DNA of 64,000 bases, taken from positions 1-64,000 of the forward strand of contig MU400653.1 of NCBI GenBank assembly GCA_022578965.1, written 5' to 3'. This document shows, piece after piece, positions 12,855 to 25,154 of this stretch. The notes below the pieces were generated by a model. It saw nothing but the letters and a program-made list of their open reading frames with translations. It was not told where the DNA came from and did no database searches. The translations under genes were made by a program, and so were the position numbers. This DNA is from Xylaria sp. FL1777 (lineage: Eukaryota; Ascomycota; Sordariomycetes; Xylariales; Xylariaceae). Each line of letters begins with the position of its first letter. Positions within the stretch are counted from its first letter, which is position 1.

Positions 12855-15800
12855 ATAAGTAATTAGTTTATAATAGTAAGTTTTTATTTTAATTTACGTT
12901 TTTATTAATATTTCTATTTTTTGCTTTTTTAGCAAAATTAATTAATACATATATTTTTTAGTTCTTATATAAATTAATAAAGGTTTATTAAGCAGTTTTT
13001 AAATAAAATTAGTAAGTAATTTTAGCTAATAAAGCTTTAAACTTTTTATTAGTAGTTTTTAAAAAGTTGTTCTTTAAAAAATTAATATTTCTTAAAAAAA
13101 CAATGTTTTTATTAAATATAACGTTTTTAGTTATAATAACTTTGTTAGCTTTTAATAACTATATATAGTAAATAATAAATAATTAGTATTTAACTAAATA
13201 CTTTATTTAAGCCTTTAAATTAAGCTTTTTCCTTTTTTTAGTTTTTAGCTATATTATTAATGTTATAGCAAACGTTTTATATTTGTAAACTTTTAAATGT
13301 AATAAAACAAATACTTTGTTTTTTCTAATTATACTATTTTATATTTAAAAATAAGTATAGAATTTTTCGTATAAAGTTTTTTAGTTATAAATATATTTAA
13401 AAGTGCAATTATAAAAATATATAGCAGCTTTAATAATTTTTACCTAGAAGTAAATTAGCAACTTAAATTTATTTTTTATAGATTTTGCCTTTTTTTTTAT
13501 TATACCTTTTAACCTTTTAGCACTTTTATTAAATGCTTAAATATTAAAAAGAAACACTTTAAAAGTAATTCTTTTAGTTGTTTAAAAATGCTAAGCAAGT
13601 TTAGAAATGCTTTTTATATTTATAGTTATTTTATTGTTGCATTTTATTATTAATACTTTAGTTTTATAGTAATTTTATATATGTTTAATTAAATAAGTAA
13701 GTATAATTTTAATTAATAAATATGTTTAGTTATATAAATAATAGTTAAAAGTAAAGCCAGAAAATCGGTTAGTAATAAGCATTATATATTATTTTTTGTT
13801 TTTGTTTTTTTAAGAATTTTCGTAGTTATAAAAATTAATCGCTAGTTATATACTAGCTATTATTAGCTTTTTTTATAGTTATTTATTAATTTAACGTTTA
13901 ATCTTTAATATTTTATATATATTGCACTAAGTAGTTTTTATTTTGTTACTTTTATTAAAAGCTTAGCAAATCTTTACTTCTTAAGATAAAATTACTAAGT
14001 GTTATATTGTTTTAAGTTTTAAATAGCCTATTTAAAAGTGCTATTTAAATAAATTTTTTTATAAAATTAGCTTTTTTATATATAAATTAAGTTTGTTTCG
14101 TTATATATAAAAAGCATATCTTTTAAGTAACAACAAAAAATATTTTATAATAAATTAATTAAGTTAGTTTTATAAATAGCATAAAGTTAACTTATTTTTT
14201 TATTGCAAAAAGTTTATAAATAGTTTGTTATTTTACTAATATTTTAGCTAGTTAAAAACTTAGAGTAATATTAAATTAATAATTATTATAAAGCAAAATG
14301 TTATATTATATAACTAAAGAACTTTTAGTTCTTTTGGTTTTTAAATATATATGTTTATTTTTTTGAATTTTTTAATTAAAATAATTTTATTTTCTATATA
14401 TACTGCATTATTTAGGTTAACTTTTCTAAGGTTTAAAAATCTGCTAACTTTATTAAATATATGTATTATAATGCTTAAATCTAAAATTGTAAAGTTTTTA
14501 AGTTTATATGTTATTTTAGTTTTATTTTTAGTTGCAAACGTAGTTTAAGTTAGTTTTTTTAATAATTAGTTAGCATTTAGTTTAGCTTTTTTTTGCTTTG
14601 TTTTCTTTTTTCAAATTTGCTTAATTTTTTTTAAAAGTTCTAGGTTAAACTTTAGCATTCGTAAAACTATTTCTTAAACCGTTTTATTAAGTATAAAATC
14701 TTTGCTTGCTATTTTTAAAAAGGCGTACTAATATTTATTTAATAAGTAGTTTTAAGTATACAGTTTATAATTTATGTTTTTATTATTAGTATTTGCTTAA
14801 AAACGCTTAGGTTTTATGCTTTTTTTATGTTTTTATGATTTTTTGCTACAAAAGCTGCTTTAACTTCTTTTTGCTGGTTTTTAGCAACTAAAAGGTTTTT
14901 TTACTTTAATTATATTGTTTATTTCTTTTGTGTTTTTAAAAGTATAAAAGCTTTTTTTATAAAGTTTTTTTTTAAGTAGCTTGCTTTAAACTAATAGCTT
15001 AATGCTTGCTTTATTTTGTAAGTTTGCTATAATTATAATATAATTAAAAGTTCCGTTTTTAATTTTTTGTTAATTAATTTATTAGAATGCTATTATTTAT
15101 TTTTAATAGCTTTTTTTTAGTGCTTTTTTTAAGTTAATAGCTATGTTATATAACTTAGTAAAATCTATAGCTTTATGTTTTACTGCTAAAGCTAGCTTTT
15201 TTTTTTATTTAATTGCTTAAATTTTTAGATTTTTTAGTAGTTATTTTATGTTATTATTAATAAATAATTTATAATTTAGCTTTGCTTAATGCATAAAGCT
15301 TTTTTTTAGGTGTGCTTTAATAGTATAAAACTTGTTATATTATACGTTAAGTATATTTATAAGTTCTAGCATTATATTTTTATAATTTTAAAATATTATT
15401 TTAAAGATTTAGTTCTTTAATTAGTTAGTAGTTTTAACTTAATCGGTATATTTACGTATTTTTGCATTATAATTATTTAAATTAGTATTATATGCAGTTT
15501 ATTTAAAGGTAGTTATTTCTGTTATACTTCGTAAAAGTTTTAAATTTATAGTTTTATGGTTTATTATTAATAAAAACTTTATAAATAATACTAGTATTAT
15601 TGCTACTTTTAAATAATCTTTAATTTTAAGCATTATAAGTTGCTTTAGCTATAGTATTTTTATATTTAGGTTTAAAGTAATATAATTTTATAGGTTTAAG
15701 CTAACTGCTTTGCTTTTAAGCTTTTTGTTTTATAAGTAAAAATTATTTAGATGTTTTAACGCAATTTTTACGTTTTAATTAGCTGGTTTTTGCATGCTAA

Positions 15801-15861
15801 TTATTTAATTAAGCTAATAGTTTATTTAATAGTAATTAAAAGTTGCAATAAAACTTTTAAT

Positions 15862-16056
15862 TATTAAATATAAATAATAGCATATAACATTAAGTTTATT
15901 AGTTATATTAATTATATGTTATTTTTGTTATATAAACACGATTAGCTAGCTATGCAAATTTTATATAAAGGCCTTTGTTCTTTTAACATAAGTTTACCCT
16001 TAGATACCTATTAGTTAGGTAATTCTGGCTTAAGATATAATCCTTTATATTTAATA
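15862..16056 (-). repeat. LTR of outer copia element (right copy)
   Basis: 195 bp, gap-free partner of 2449-2643, followed by target duplication ATAGT (16057-16061). Confidence 0.88.
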
Positions 16057-16061
16057 ATAGT

Positions 16062-19000
16062 CTATAATCCTGTTTTTTGCGCGGTTATTAGCGTAGTTTT
16101 TTTTAGTAAGCAACTTTTTAGGCGGATAGTATTTTTGCTTGCTTAATTGTTGGCTTTTTGCTTGCGTGGCGTTTTTGTAGTAGCAACGGTGCATAGTTAG
16201 CTTTAAGCTAGCTTTATTGCAAACTATATAAGGCGATAAATAAAGGCATCCTTAGCTAGCTTGCGTGCTTAAATAGCTTTTAGGCATTTTGCTGCTTAGG
16301 CTAAATAATTAACTAATAAATATATAAAATATTATAATAATAAATATAAACTTATAACCTTTAAAACTAAAAACTTAGTAGTACTATTAATAAAAAATAT
16401 TAAGTTTAAAAATAAAAAAATTAACGCTTAAGTTTATTAAACTTTTTTAAAATTTTTTTATAGTTAGTTTATAAGCATATTATATTAGTTTTTTAAAATA
16501 ATATAGCTGCTTTTATTTTGTTTTTTTAATTTAGTTACTTAAGCTTTAAAAAGCTAAACATAAATATAATTTACTTATATTAAACCTTAAAAATAAATTA
16601 AAAAAATAAAAAGTTAAAAATATAATAAATAAAATAACTTATAATAAAAAAAAAAAAATATTATTTTATTAAGTAAAAAAGCTAGCTAATTAAGTATAAT
16701 TAATAAGTATTTACTATTAATATTATAGCTTTCAAAGCAATTAAAAACTTTAAAAAACGCTTAAATTATAAAAAAAAAGCAAAGCTATTAAACTAACAAA
16801 ATAATATTAATCTATTATTAATTTAGCTATAAATTAAAGCTTAATTACATTATATATATTAATTAGTTATTTTTTTATTTTTAATTATATAATAGAAATT
16901 ATATTTATTGCTTTAAGTTTTAAAATACTTATGCTTTATTAATAAGCTATATATAAAAATACTATAAACAAGTTATAAAATTTTTATAAAAAAGCTTTAA
17001 AATATTAATTATTAAATTTTAAAACATTTTTATGTTAAAAAAAGCTTATTAAATACTTTTATTTATGCTTATTAGCAATAATTAATATAGCTTTACATAT
17101 ATTTTTTTTTTTGAAAAAAAATAAAAGTAGCTTTTTAAGCTATATATTTATAGTTTAAAACTTGCATTTTAAATGCAATTAAACAAGCATACTACTAGCA
17201 TTAAAAATAGTTTTAATTTTATTAGAAAACTTTATAAAGTTAGTTTAAATAAAGCTATTTATAGCGCTTATATAAAAAAGCTTAATAGCTTAGCAAGCTA
17301 AAAATTTATGCTTTATTACTAAGTGTTTATATTTAGTATAATATTTTTGCATTATTAATTATTAGTTAAACTTTATATAAAATAAAAATAAAACTACTTA
17401 TTTTTATATTGCTAACTTTGTTAATTAATTAAAACTAAGCTTTATAAGTTAATAAAAAATATAAAAATGCTTTTAAAAAGCAAAACTATATAGCTATAAA
17501 GTTAATATAATAATTATTTAAAGTTTTTTAAATAATAATGCAATTTTTATTTATAATAACTTTTTTATAGTTATTTTTTTAAAAAACAAAAAAATAAACA
17601 AACTAATTTAATAACTTTTAAATATATATTATATTAAAATATAATATAACAAATAGCTAACTTATTAATAAAACTAATTTAAAATAAATATAAATTAATT
17701 TATAAGCTTATATAAAATATAGTTATTTATATAGCTTATATAAGCTATTATTTTTAAATCTTTAAATTTATAAACTATATTTAAAAGTAAGCTATTTTTT
17801 AGCTAAAATACTTTTTTAAAACGCTTAAAATAAAGCTAATATACTAATGAACTACTTAAAACTATTGCTTTTTTAATAGTTTTATATTTTTTGTTTTTAG
17901 CTTTAATAATTTATTTGCAAAGTTTATAAATAAAAATTACTATAAAAATAAACTAACGTTTAACTAATATAAGAATTTTAATATTTATATTAAAATTAAA
18001 CTTATTTTTTACGTTATTTATATTAAAATTACATAAAATAATATTTAAATTTTTATTTAGATTTATAAAGTTTAAATTATTTTTATTTTTATTTTTATTC
18101 TTTTTTTTTAACCTATAAAAAGCCTAATAGTATTTATATTTTTATTAAAATTAAAGCTATTTTAAAAAAAAAGCAAATTATTAAAACTTTTATTTTTATT
18201 ATTAAAATTATTAAACTTTTAATAAAAAAGTTTATTAAAGTTTTGTTTTATAGTAAAATTAAACTTATCTTTAAATAAATTTAAGCATAAAACAAGTTAT
18301 AATAATTTTTTATGTTTACGTTTATAATTATAGCTTTAATTATAATTATATTTATATATACTACTTTTAACTACTGCAAGTTTAAACAGCATAATTATAA
18401 TGCAAATAATAATTAAAAAAAAAGCAAAAAAAATATAAAATAAGTATAAAAATAGCAGTAGTAAAATATATAGCTAAAACTAATTATTTAGCAGCAGCTA
18501 AAAAAAAAAAAAGAAAAAAAGAAAAAAAAAAAAAAACATATAGCAACAAAAATATAAACATAAAACCTGCTATAAATGCAGCACAAAATAAACATAACTT
18601 AATACATAAACATAAATATAAATATATAAATACTTTAACTATTATATTATATAAGTATTTTATTTAATATATTATATTTATGCTTAATTACTTTATATTA
18701 TTTTACTTTATTATTTATATTTAAAATTAATTACTTTAATTAATTTTACTTATATATAAGTTAAAAATAACCTAATTTAAAAAAAAGAAGTAATTATTAT
18801 AACTAAGCTACTTAAGTACTTTAGTATATATTACAAGTTATATATATATATAAAATATTCTTTTTATACTTATTTTATAAAAGTTTTCTTCTTTTTTTAA
18901 GCTTTAGTTTTATTAAATACTTATTATAAAACTAAAGATATATTAACTATTATACTTAACCTTTAATGCTTTATATTTCCTGTAATAAAAAAGCAGTAAT

Positions 19001-19830
19001 ATTTAAGTTAAAAACAAATATAAAAACTTTTTACTATAGCTAATATACTGCAATAAATAAAATAAATGCTAATAGTTTATATAAACTAAAATAAATTAAT
19101 ATAAAATAAAATAATCTAAGTATAAAATCTTAAAGTTTTTTACTTAAAAAAATAATAACTTTAAGTTTAAATAAGTTAAGTTTATTAAGTAATAAAAATA
19201 TTAAAATTAGTTATAAGCTAAATAATAAATCATATAATAAGCTTAAAGCTAAAAAAATATAGTTATTATTATTAATGTTTTTTATAAAAAAGTTGCTTAA
19301 AAAGCTATTTAGCTTAGCTATAAATAATAAAAAATTATTTTTGTTAAAAAATTTAACAAATAAAAAATAAAGTACTAGCTTTTTTTTTAAGTAGTATTAT
19401 TAAATATTTAATAACATTTTAATAAAAAATTTTTATTGCAATATAAATTATATTTTTAAAAATTAAAAAATTAAAAGTTTTAGTTTATATAAAGTCTTAT
19501 TTTAAATAAAAATTTTCTTTTCGTAATAAGTATAATAAATAACTTATTACTTAAGCTTATAGCTTATAATAGCTTATTTTTAAAAATTAAGTAGTTTAAG
19601 CACTTAAACTTAAGTAAAGCTATAATTATATAGCTAAAAAGCCTTATAATTATATAGCTAAAAAGCTTCGTTTTTTTTCTTTTTTTTATCTTTACTTAAG
19701 TAGCAAAAAGTTAAAAAAATAGCTCATAAAAAATCAAAGTAAGTAGCAATAATAGTAATAATAGCGCAAAAAGCACTTATAGTAATATTTTAGTTAAAAA
19801 TAATACAAGTAAGCTATTCTAAGCTTATAA
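16062..19830. other. AT-rich RIP-mutated sequence, unidentified repeat remnants
   Basis: The first 250 bases (to about 16310) have near-normal composition and look like the continuation of sequence to the left of 2444, separated by the copia insertion. From there to about 19800 the sequence is very AT-rich with stops in all frames. A zinc-knuckle-like string (CYKC) is readable near 18568 on the plus strand, but I cannot assign a family. No LTR pair was found for this part inside the window. Confidence 0.6.
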
Positions 19831-19939
19831 CCTGTTAAAAGTATAAAAAAGTATACAATATAGCAAGTAAAGTAGTGTGTTCAAAATAACTAGAAGTAAG
19901 AAAGGTAACCCAAAGAACAGAGGGAATAAGTGATATATA

Positions 19940-22518
19940 TAGCCCAAGGGTATGGAGTGTACTGTATCCACTTATTCCAACAGTGTCGTCTTTCAACTTG
20001 GACAGATGAGCGCGCCTGAAATGCCTTATAACATCACTCTTCTGGTAGAAATAGCGGCAGAAATTGGCGTACGACGGATCGCTAGGGGAGAGCGATAAGG
20101 CATTCCCAATACAGACGAAACACCTGGTAATCGTCTTGCCGGGTTGGGCTTGGACGGATCGTCGAAGTTCCCTAGCTCGATCTGAAGCCGGCAGCTGCAG
20201 CTCGGTCGGCGCAGGGGCGGCAGCAATGATCTTGGAGTTACTCCCGGACTCTTGCACCAAACAATATCTTGCGATCATGTTGATAGCGTTGGCCCTCCGT
20301 TGCAGCTGTTGCTCGATGTCGGTAACAACGGCCTCCTTGAGCGCGTCAACCATCTGGGCTTGAATCGGGTGCATGTCCGCACTACTAGTCTCCGGAGCGG
20401 CCCCCTCGTCGGCGTCTCTGCCTTCTATCTGGTTGGTGATATCCTGGATTGCCTGCTTGTCGTTGAATTCGTGGCGAACCTGTTTTAACTTCTCGCAGGT
20501 AAGCTTGGCGAGGCGCGCCTGAATCTTGCGGGTGATAACTCTTCGTTTTGGCGATCTTTTGCGACAGGCGTCACGCTCCCGCGTCATTTTGACGATCTTC
20601 GCATCAAGCTTCAGGGCGGCCAATTGAGCATTGGTTAGCCCGATGGGCCGGCGGCTGCTTTTCGAGCGGCCATGGCTGGCAACCTTCTAGATCAATTCTT
20701 GCTGGGGCTCTAAGTCTCGGTGGATGGCCCAAAGGTCGGCGCACACCATACGATTGAGGTAGTGCCGCTGGAACGTGTCGGAATTGGGGGCGTGGCCCAT
20801 GACAAGATTGCGCAGCGCAGTACTAATGTTAACTATACAAATGATTAGACAGGGTTTGCCTATAATCTGATCTAAGGGAATACCATTCCGGTCCAGGCTA
20901 TTTCCTGCCATGTAACGCAGGCTATAGTTGATAGTCGTGTCCTTAAAGCCGGCTAGCTTTCCGATTCTTTCTACCCAACCTTTCATAGTTGCAATTGTCA
21001 TGGGATCATCGGTTATTTCGTACTTCCCTGTGTAGTCCTGTTTCAAAGTGCGGAATAAGAACTTATCGTCTAGATCCCGTCTCAGGGGCAGAGGCAGCTC
21101 GTCTTCTCCTTCATGGATATTGAGCTTGGTTATATTGTAAATATCGTTCAAAGCTTCAACTTAAAAGGCACAGTGTCAGATAAGAACGCCTAGGAGGAAG
21201 ACGTGGGGGCTGAAAAGGAATGTTAGTTCCCAGATAATCTCGGGCAAGAAGAAAGACTTCCTGAAATGCTTGGTTAGCTCACTTAAAGCCTCGTGCTCAT
21301 GTTGACTGTGTACAAACGGGCCAAAGGCAGTAGAACGTACTCCTCTTTAGGGTCCTAATATGCCTTTACCCGAACCAGTGTAAACTGGATTAATAGTCGA
21401 TTCATGCCTCCCTTGGGATCTCGAACCAAGCTAACAGAAATATCCCTAAATCGAAGTTGAATAATCAACGAGGGGCGGGCACCAGCAGGAGCCAATAGGA
21501 GGAAAAATAGCACAGCTAAAACACGCTGTTCACCTAGCTTGAAGTTCTTTTTGGTTGTTCGGAGTGCGGTATCAATGTAGTGCTTGAGATCATCAATAGA
21601 CATCGGCTTATTGGTCCGTTTCTGGTGAGTTAAGTTGTGCTTGAGGCCAAGCGTACGAAGCGCCTGTGGGTCGTTAGTACACACTCTTCCTTTGGTTCGA
21701 AGCCTTACGTTGCTCATCTCGAGGCCATCGATCAAGGAGTCGATCTTGTGTCCCATGGATTGCTCAAAAGCCAGTCGAAACATACGCCAAAGGGCAACCA
21801 AGGAGCTTTGCTTCCGTATAGCCGGTTTCGCCCGTCCATCCTATGTGCGTAGTGCATGTCAGTCATCGGTCAGCAGCCATTGCCTTCTCCCGAGATGGCG
21901 AACTTGGAACGGGAAATCACCGTGGGAAGGAACCACCTGTGGGAGGAGACAATACGTAAAGGGAGACCAACCTTGCTGATCTTCTCATATAAGTGCCAAT
22001 TGAGGAACTGTACAGCAACACTAATGGACATATCCGGTAAAGAAGCCGTCCAGTCCTTGTTTAGAACTCTTGAAGAGAATCTAGAGTAAGTGTTAATTTC
22101 TAAGATGCCCAAAACCATCGATCTGAGTCGTAATGCTACGTACTTCATCCATTGGTCTTTCATGTGCTTCATTCCCTTTTGCGTCTTGACTGAGTAGTGC
22201 CTCCGTTTGAAATCATCTTCGTTGGTGTCCCTAATATTTTGTAAATAGTACGTGGGAGGGTTGGTGTTACCATCGAACAAAGCATCATCATCAGACTCGG
22301 CCGCTGATACATCCCGGCAGGTTGGAAGAAGGTCCCGAACTTCGTGCTCCCCGACCTTGTCTTCGTCTCGATCTTCGTCTCGATCTTCGATAGCTTCCTC
22401 AATGTCCGAGCCGGCAAGTTCGAGATAGTGTTCGAGGGCTTCGTCTTCAGAGACATCAGATCCACCAAACTCGCCAGAGTCTGTGTAATCATCATCGGAG
22501 TCCTCATAATATTCCATC
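19940..22518 (-). pseudogene. Broken DUF3435 tyrosine recombinase (Starship captain-type)
   Basis: Pieces in order on the minus strand: an acidic N-terminus from a likely ATG at 22518 (MEYYEDSDDD); a helical part ending QWMKY; a central domain (about 21801-21357) with a GARPSLIIQLRFRDI box; SFFLPEIIW and SPHVFLLGVLI; ELPLPLRRDLDD; YSLRYMAG; and LVMGHAPNSDTFQRHYLNR. A C-terminal C2H2-like finger (CFVCIG..FYQKSDVIRHFRRAH) follows. These are the landmarks of fungal DUF3435 proteins, the crypton-type recombinases that head Starship elements; Arg, Y-x-x-R, His and Tyr positions fit a tyrosine recombinase active site. Introns are likely near 22151-22083 and elsewhere. The gene is dead: a one-base loss near 21355 shifts the frame, and in-frame stops follow LGP (about 21345), VLI (about 21178), CAF and QQELI (about 20690), each explainable by C>T from CAA, CGA, CAA and CAG. 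Captains usually read into their element, so any element would extend leftward. Confidence 0.85.
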
Positions 22519-22608
22519 CTGGTCGGGGTAGTTGCTTGGGAAAGTTGCATGCTGCAACGAGACCACAGATGTACAGTGAAGTTGGACAAAGATAAATAAT
22601 TGGAGGGA

Positions 22609-22840
22609 AAGAAGCAGTCTCGGGAGAAGCAGATCATGATCGTTTATATTGGCGTACAGCATGCCGAACCATGATTTGAAACAGACCGCCCGTCTGGTTT
22701 CAGCATTTCATTAACCCTGTCATCCTTAGTCACTTAAGGTACATACCTAGGTACCTCGAAGAAGCAGTCTCGGGAGAAGCAGATCATAATCGTTTATATT
22801 GGCGTACAGCTACCGAACCATGATTTAGAACAGACCGCCA
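22609..22840. repeat. Direct repeat of about 80 bp upstream of the captain pseudogene
   Basis: Copies at about 22609-22691 and 22759-22840 share GAAGCAGTCTCGGGAGAAGC and ATCGTTTATATTGGCGTACA with few differences. The spacing is 150 bases. The duplicated block lies just before the recombinase start, at the position where a Starship boundary would be expected. No terminal repeat was proven. Confidence 0.75.
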
Positions 22841-23113
22841 GTTTATTCCTAGGTACTTGATTCATTTATTATTGTACTATGGAAGTAGTAAGCAACAAGT
22901 GTTACCGCTGCGTCCCGAAACAAAACCTTTCTTTTTCTGTCCTCGGCAGCATGCAGCACCTCAGCTCGACGCAGTTATTTACATCGTGACTTTTGACCCT
23001 CTGTCCTGGGTTTTGTATATTATAAAAAAAAATATTAATACGAACTATTCCTACGCCTATTTGCAGCATTATACTTCATAGTAGCTGTCTTTACGTATGG
23101 GCTTATCGCTACA

Positions 23114-23680
23114 ATGCCGAACAAAAAACAACCTGCCAAAAACACATCGGGTTCTCAAGCTCCTTCGACAACCTATCATGCTGAGAACCCTCCTTTCGCC
23201 TCCACATCATACGCCGATCAATTTTCAGCTCCACTAGGCTTCCAGTACGCGGGTAACCTGTCATCCCACTACTTGGGGCATACTTTTGAGACATCTCCTT
23301 TCAACGCGCCAGCTCAAGGTTCAGCAACGTTGGCACCGACGGTTCCTGACTTGCCGCATCCATATACTCGCTCATTGGATCTTGATCCTTCCTTCCTAGC
23401 TCCGGACACCTATCCACTATCTCTGGACGCTGCAAACAATGCACCAGCACTCTCACCGTCAACAAGTCTTCCCCCACCGGAAATGCTACAGAATGCTCGT
23501 CTGTACCAGCAAATCCAAGCATTAAACGATCGTGTCCTGGCCTTGGAGCAAGAATCTAGTCGTACGACCAAATATATCAACGAATGGTGCGGTAAAGTCA
23601 AAGCGTTTTACGAAGGAACCAATCATACTGTGGCAAAACTACTTGCAACAGTGAGCGAGGCCCTCCAGAAGGAAGAATAA
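23114..23680 (+). CDS. Unknown protein with disordered N-terminus and C-terminal coiled coil
   Basis: Single open frame of 188 codons from ATG (MPNKKQPAKNTSG). Residues 1-125 are rich in Ser, Pro, Thr and Ala and look disordered. Residues about 128-188 (LQNARLYQQIQALNDRVLAL onward) have heptad spacing of Leu/Ile/Val and likely form a coiled coil. No domain is recognised. Base composition and third-position use look like a normal fungal gene, and no introns are needed. It lies about 600 bases from the captain pseudogene, divergently oriented. It could be a cargo or neighbour gene; function unknown. Confidence 0.6.
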   Translation: MPNKKQPAKNTSGSQAPSTTYHAENPPFASTSYADQFSAPLGFQYAGNLSSHYLGHTFETSPFNAPAQGSATLAPTVPDLPHPYTRSLDLDPSFLAPDTYPLSLDAANNAPALSPSTSLPPPEMLQNARLYQQIQALNDRVLALEQESSRTTKYINEWCGKVKAFYEGTNHTVAKLLATVSEALQKEE

Positions 23681-24094
23681 TCAGAGGGAAAAATGATTTA
23701 GCTGCATTTTAGTTAGACACTGTCAAGTTTCCACTACTAGCTCAAAATACACAGTGTATAACTTTGCTATACCTTACATTACTTTATCTATACGTTAATT
23801 ATGTACACCGTGTAATAAGTGGTAGCAAGGTAAAATGGTATTTTATTATAGGTAACTAACCTTGTAACACATTAGCCTGCTGTGAATAGAGAGCTGAAAC
23901 TAAAACATGCATAAACGAAGATCCTGGAAGACCAGGTATGGCTAACACCCATATTTTCGCCATGGTAACAGTCCAGGTACGAGCAAGCGAGTTGGCCTAT
24001 ATGTACTACACACCCTTTTAGTTCTGTCGGAATTACAAACCAAAAATCTCTCACCTACACTGCCTACTGTATTACTCGGACGAAATCTCTGACT
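23681..24094. other. Intergenic, nothing recognised
   Basis: Ordinary mixed-composition sequence between two small genes. The last 40 bases lead into the repetitive start of the next gene. No regulatory element could be identified. Confidence 0.5.
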
Positions 24095-24636
24095 ATGGGT
24101 ACACCAAAGCCTACCCCAAAGCTTACCCCAAAGCCTACCCGAAAGCAAACCAAACCAACTTCCAAAGGAGTGTCCAAAGCAGATTTGAACAGCTCAAAAA
24201 AGAAACTCGGAAGGTCCCTGAATAATAAATGCGGGAGATATGGCGGCAAATTTAACTGTTCAGTGTTTGCCGTTTCCATAGACAATGTCACCGGGGAGCA
24301 GGAGATATTCCTGCCAGCTGGGTATGACAAATTCCCTTTTCGGACAGAAGACCTTGTAAGATCACCGAGCCCATATGGATAGGAAATCCGGCAGCTAATC
24401 CATCTAAATAGCATCCTACGAAGTGGCATATCGGTGATGAGGAATGGGACCTGAACACGACCAGGGTCACGGCGAAGACCAACAAGGGTGATGTGGGACG
24501 GAGCAGCAGTTTCCAGAAGAAACTGCAACGGCTGGAAACCCTATTTTCGCAGACAGAGTTACCGCAGCCACCCAGCCCTCTGTTGCTGGGAGCAGAAATG
24601 ACAACTGGATCATGGAATGACTGGATCATGGAATGA
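24095..24636 (+). CDS. Small basic unknown protein, two exons
   Basis: My model is join(24095..24355, 24412..24636), 161 residues. The intron of 56 bp starts GTAAGA, has branch GCTAATC and ends AATAG, keeping the frame. The N-terminus is a short tandem repeat of Lys-Pro-Thr (GTPKPTPKLTPKPT). The middle part (NNKCGRYGGKFNCSVFAVSI) and the exon junction region (EDL-HPTKWHIGDEEWDL) look like folded protein, and the tail has a short amphipathic stretch. No family is recognised. The final codons and the stop (TGA 24634-24636) fall inside the first units of the 15-bp minisatellite that follows, so the C-terminus may have been set by repeat expansion. Confidence 0.5.
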
Positions 24637-24942
24637 ATGGATCATGGAATGAATGGATCATGGAATGAATGGATCATGGAATGAATGGATCATGGAATGA
24701 CTGGATCATGGAATGACTGGATCATGGAATGACTGGATCATGGAATGACTGGATCATGGAATGAATGGATCATGGAATGACTGGATCATGGAATGAATGG
24801 ATCATGGAATGAATGGATCATGGAATGAATGGATCATGGAATGACTGGATCATGGAATGAATGGATCATGGAATAACTGGATCATGGAATGAATGGATCA
24901 TGGAATAACTGGATCATGGAATAACTGGATCATAGAATAAAG
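24605..24942. repeat. Minisatellite, 15-bp unit TGGATCATGGAATGA
   Basis: Around 22 units with an A/C variant at the unit junction. The last units mutate to GGAATAAC. The first two units are read as the C-terminus of the upstream gene. Confidence 0.9.
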
Positions 24943-25154
24943 ACAAAGAGTAAAGTTAGTATGTGGCAGGACAAATAAGGCCCCTTGTCTTTAGTTGGTA
25001 GTAAAACAGGTTGTACTTAGTGAACTTAGTTATAGTCACAGTGCTAGTTTTTTGAGCCAAAGTCGGGGAAAAGTTGGCTGTTTTTAGTTTTTTGTGCTTC
25101 TTGCTTTCTGGGATGTTATATGCATTGGATTGTGCTATCTCTGGATGCATAGTT

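Larger units (their letters stand above)
2449..16056 (-). mobile_element. RIP-mutated Ty1/copia LTR retrotransposon (outer element of a nest)
   Basis: Two 195-bp direct repeats (2449-2643 and 15862-16056) begin TGTT/TATT and end AATA (ancestral TG..CA). They are flanked by the identical 5-bp target duplication ATAGT (2444-2448 and 16057-16061). Reverse transcriptase of Ty1/copia type is readable on the minus strand at about 3772-4106. The element's own length is about 5.9 kb once the inserted gypsy element (5110-12854) is removed. Differences between the LTRs are nearly all transitions. It cannot encode functional protein now because stops are frequent in every frame. Confidence 0.88.

Noticed and set aside
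10844..14548. Open frames of 65-93 codons rich in Phe, Leu, Ile and Lys in the AT-rich block
   Set aside because: They are products of RIP-driven A/T content inside LTR elements. No conserved motif, and residues reflect base composition only.
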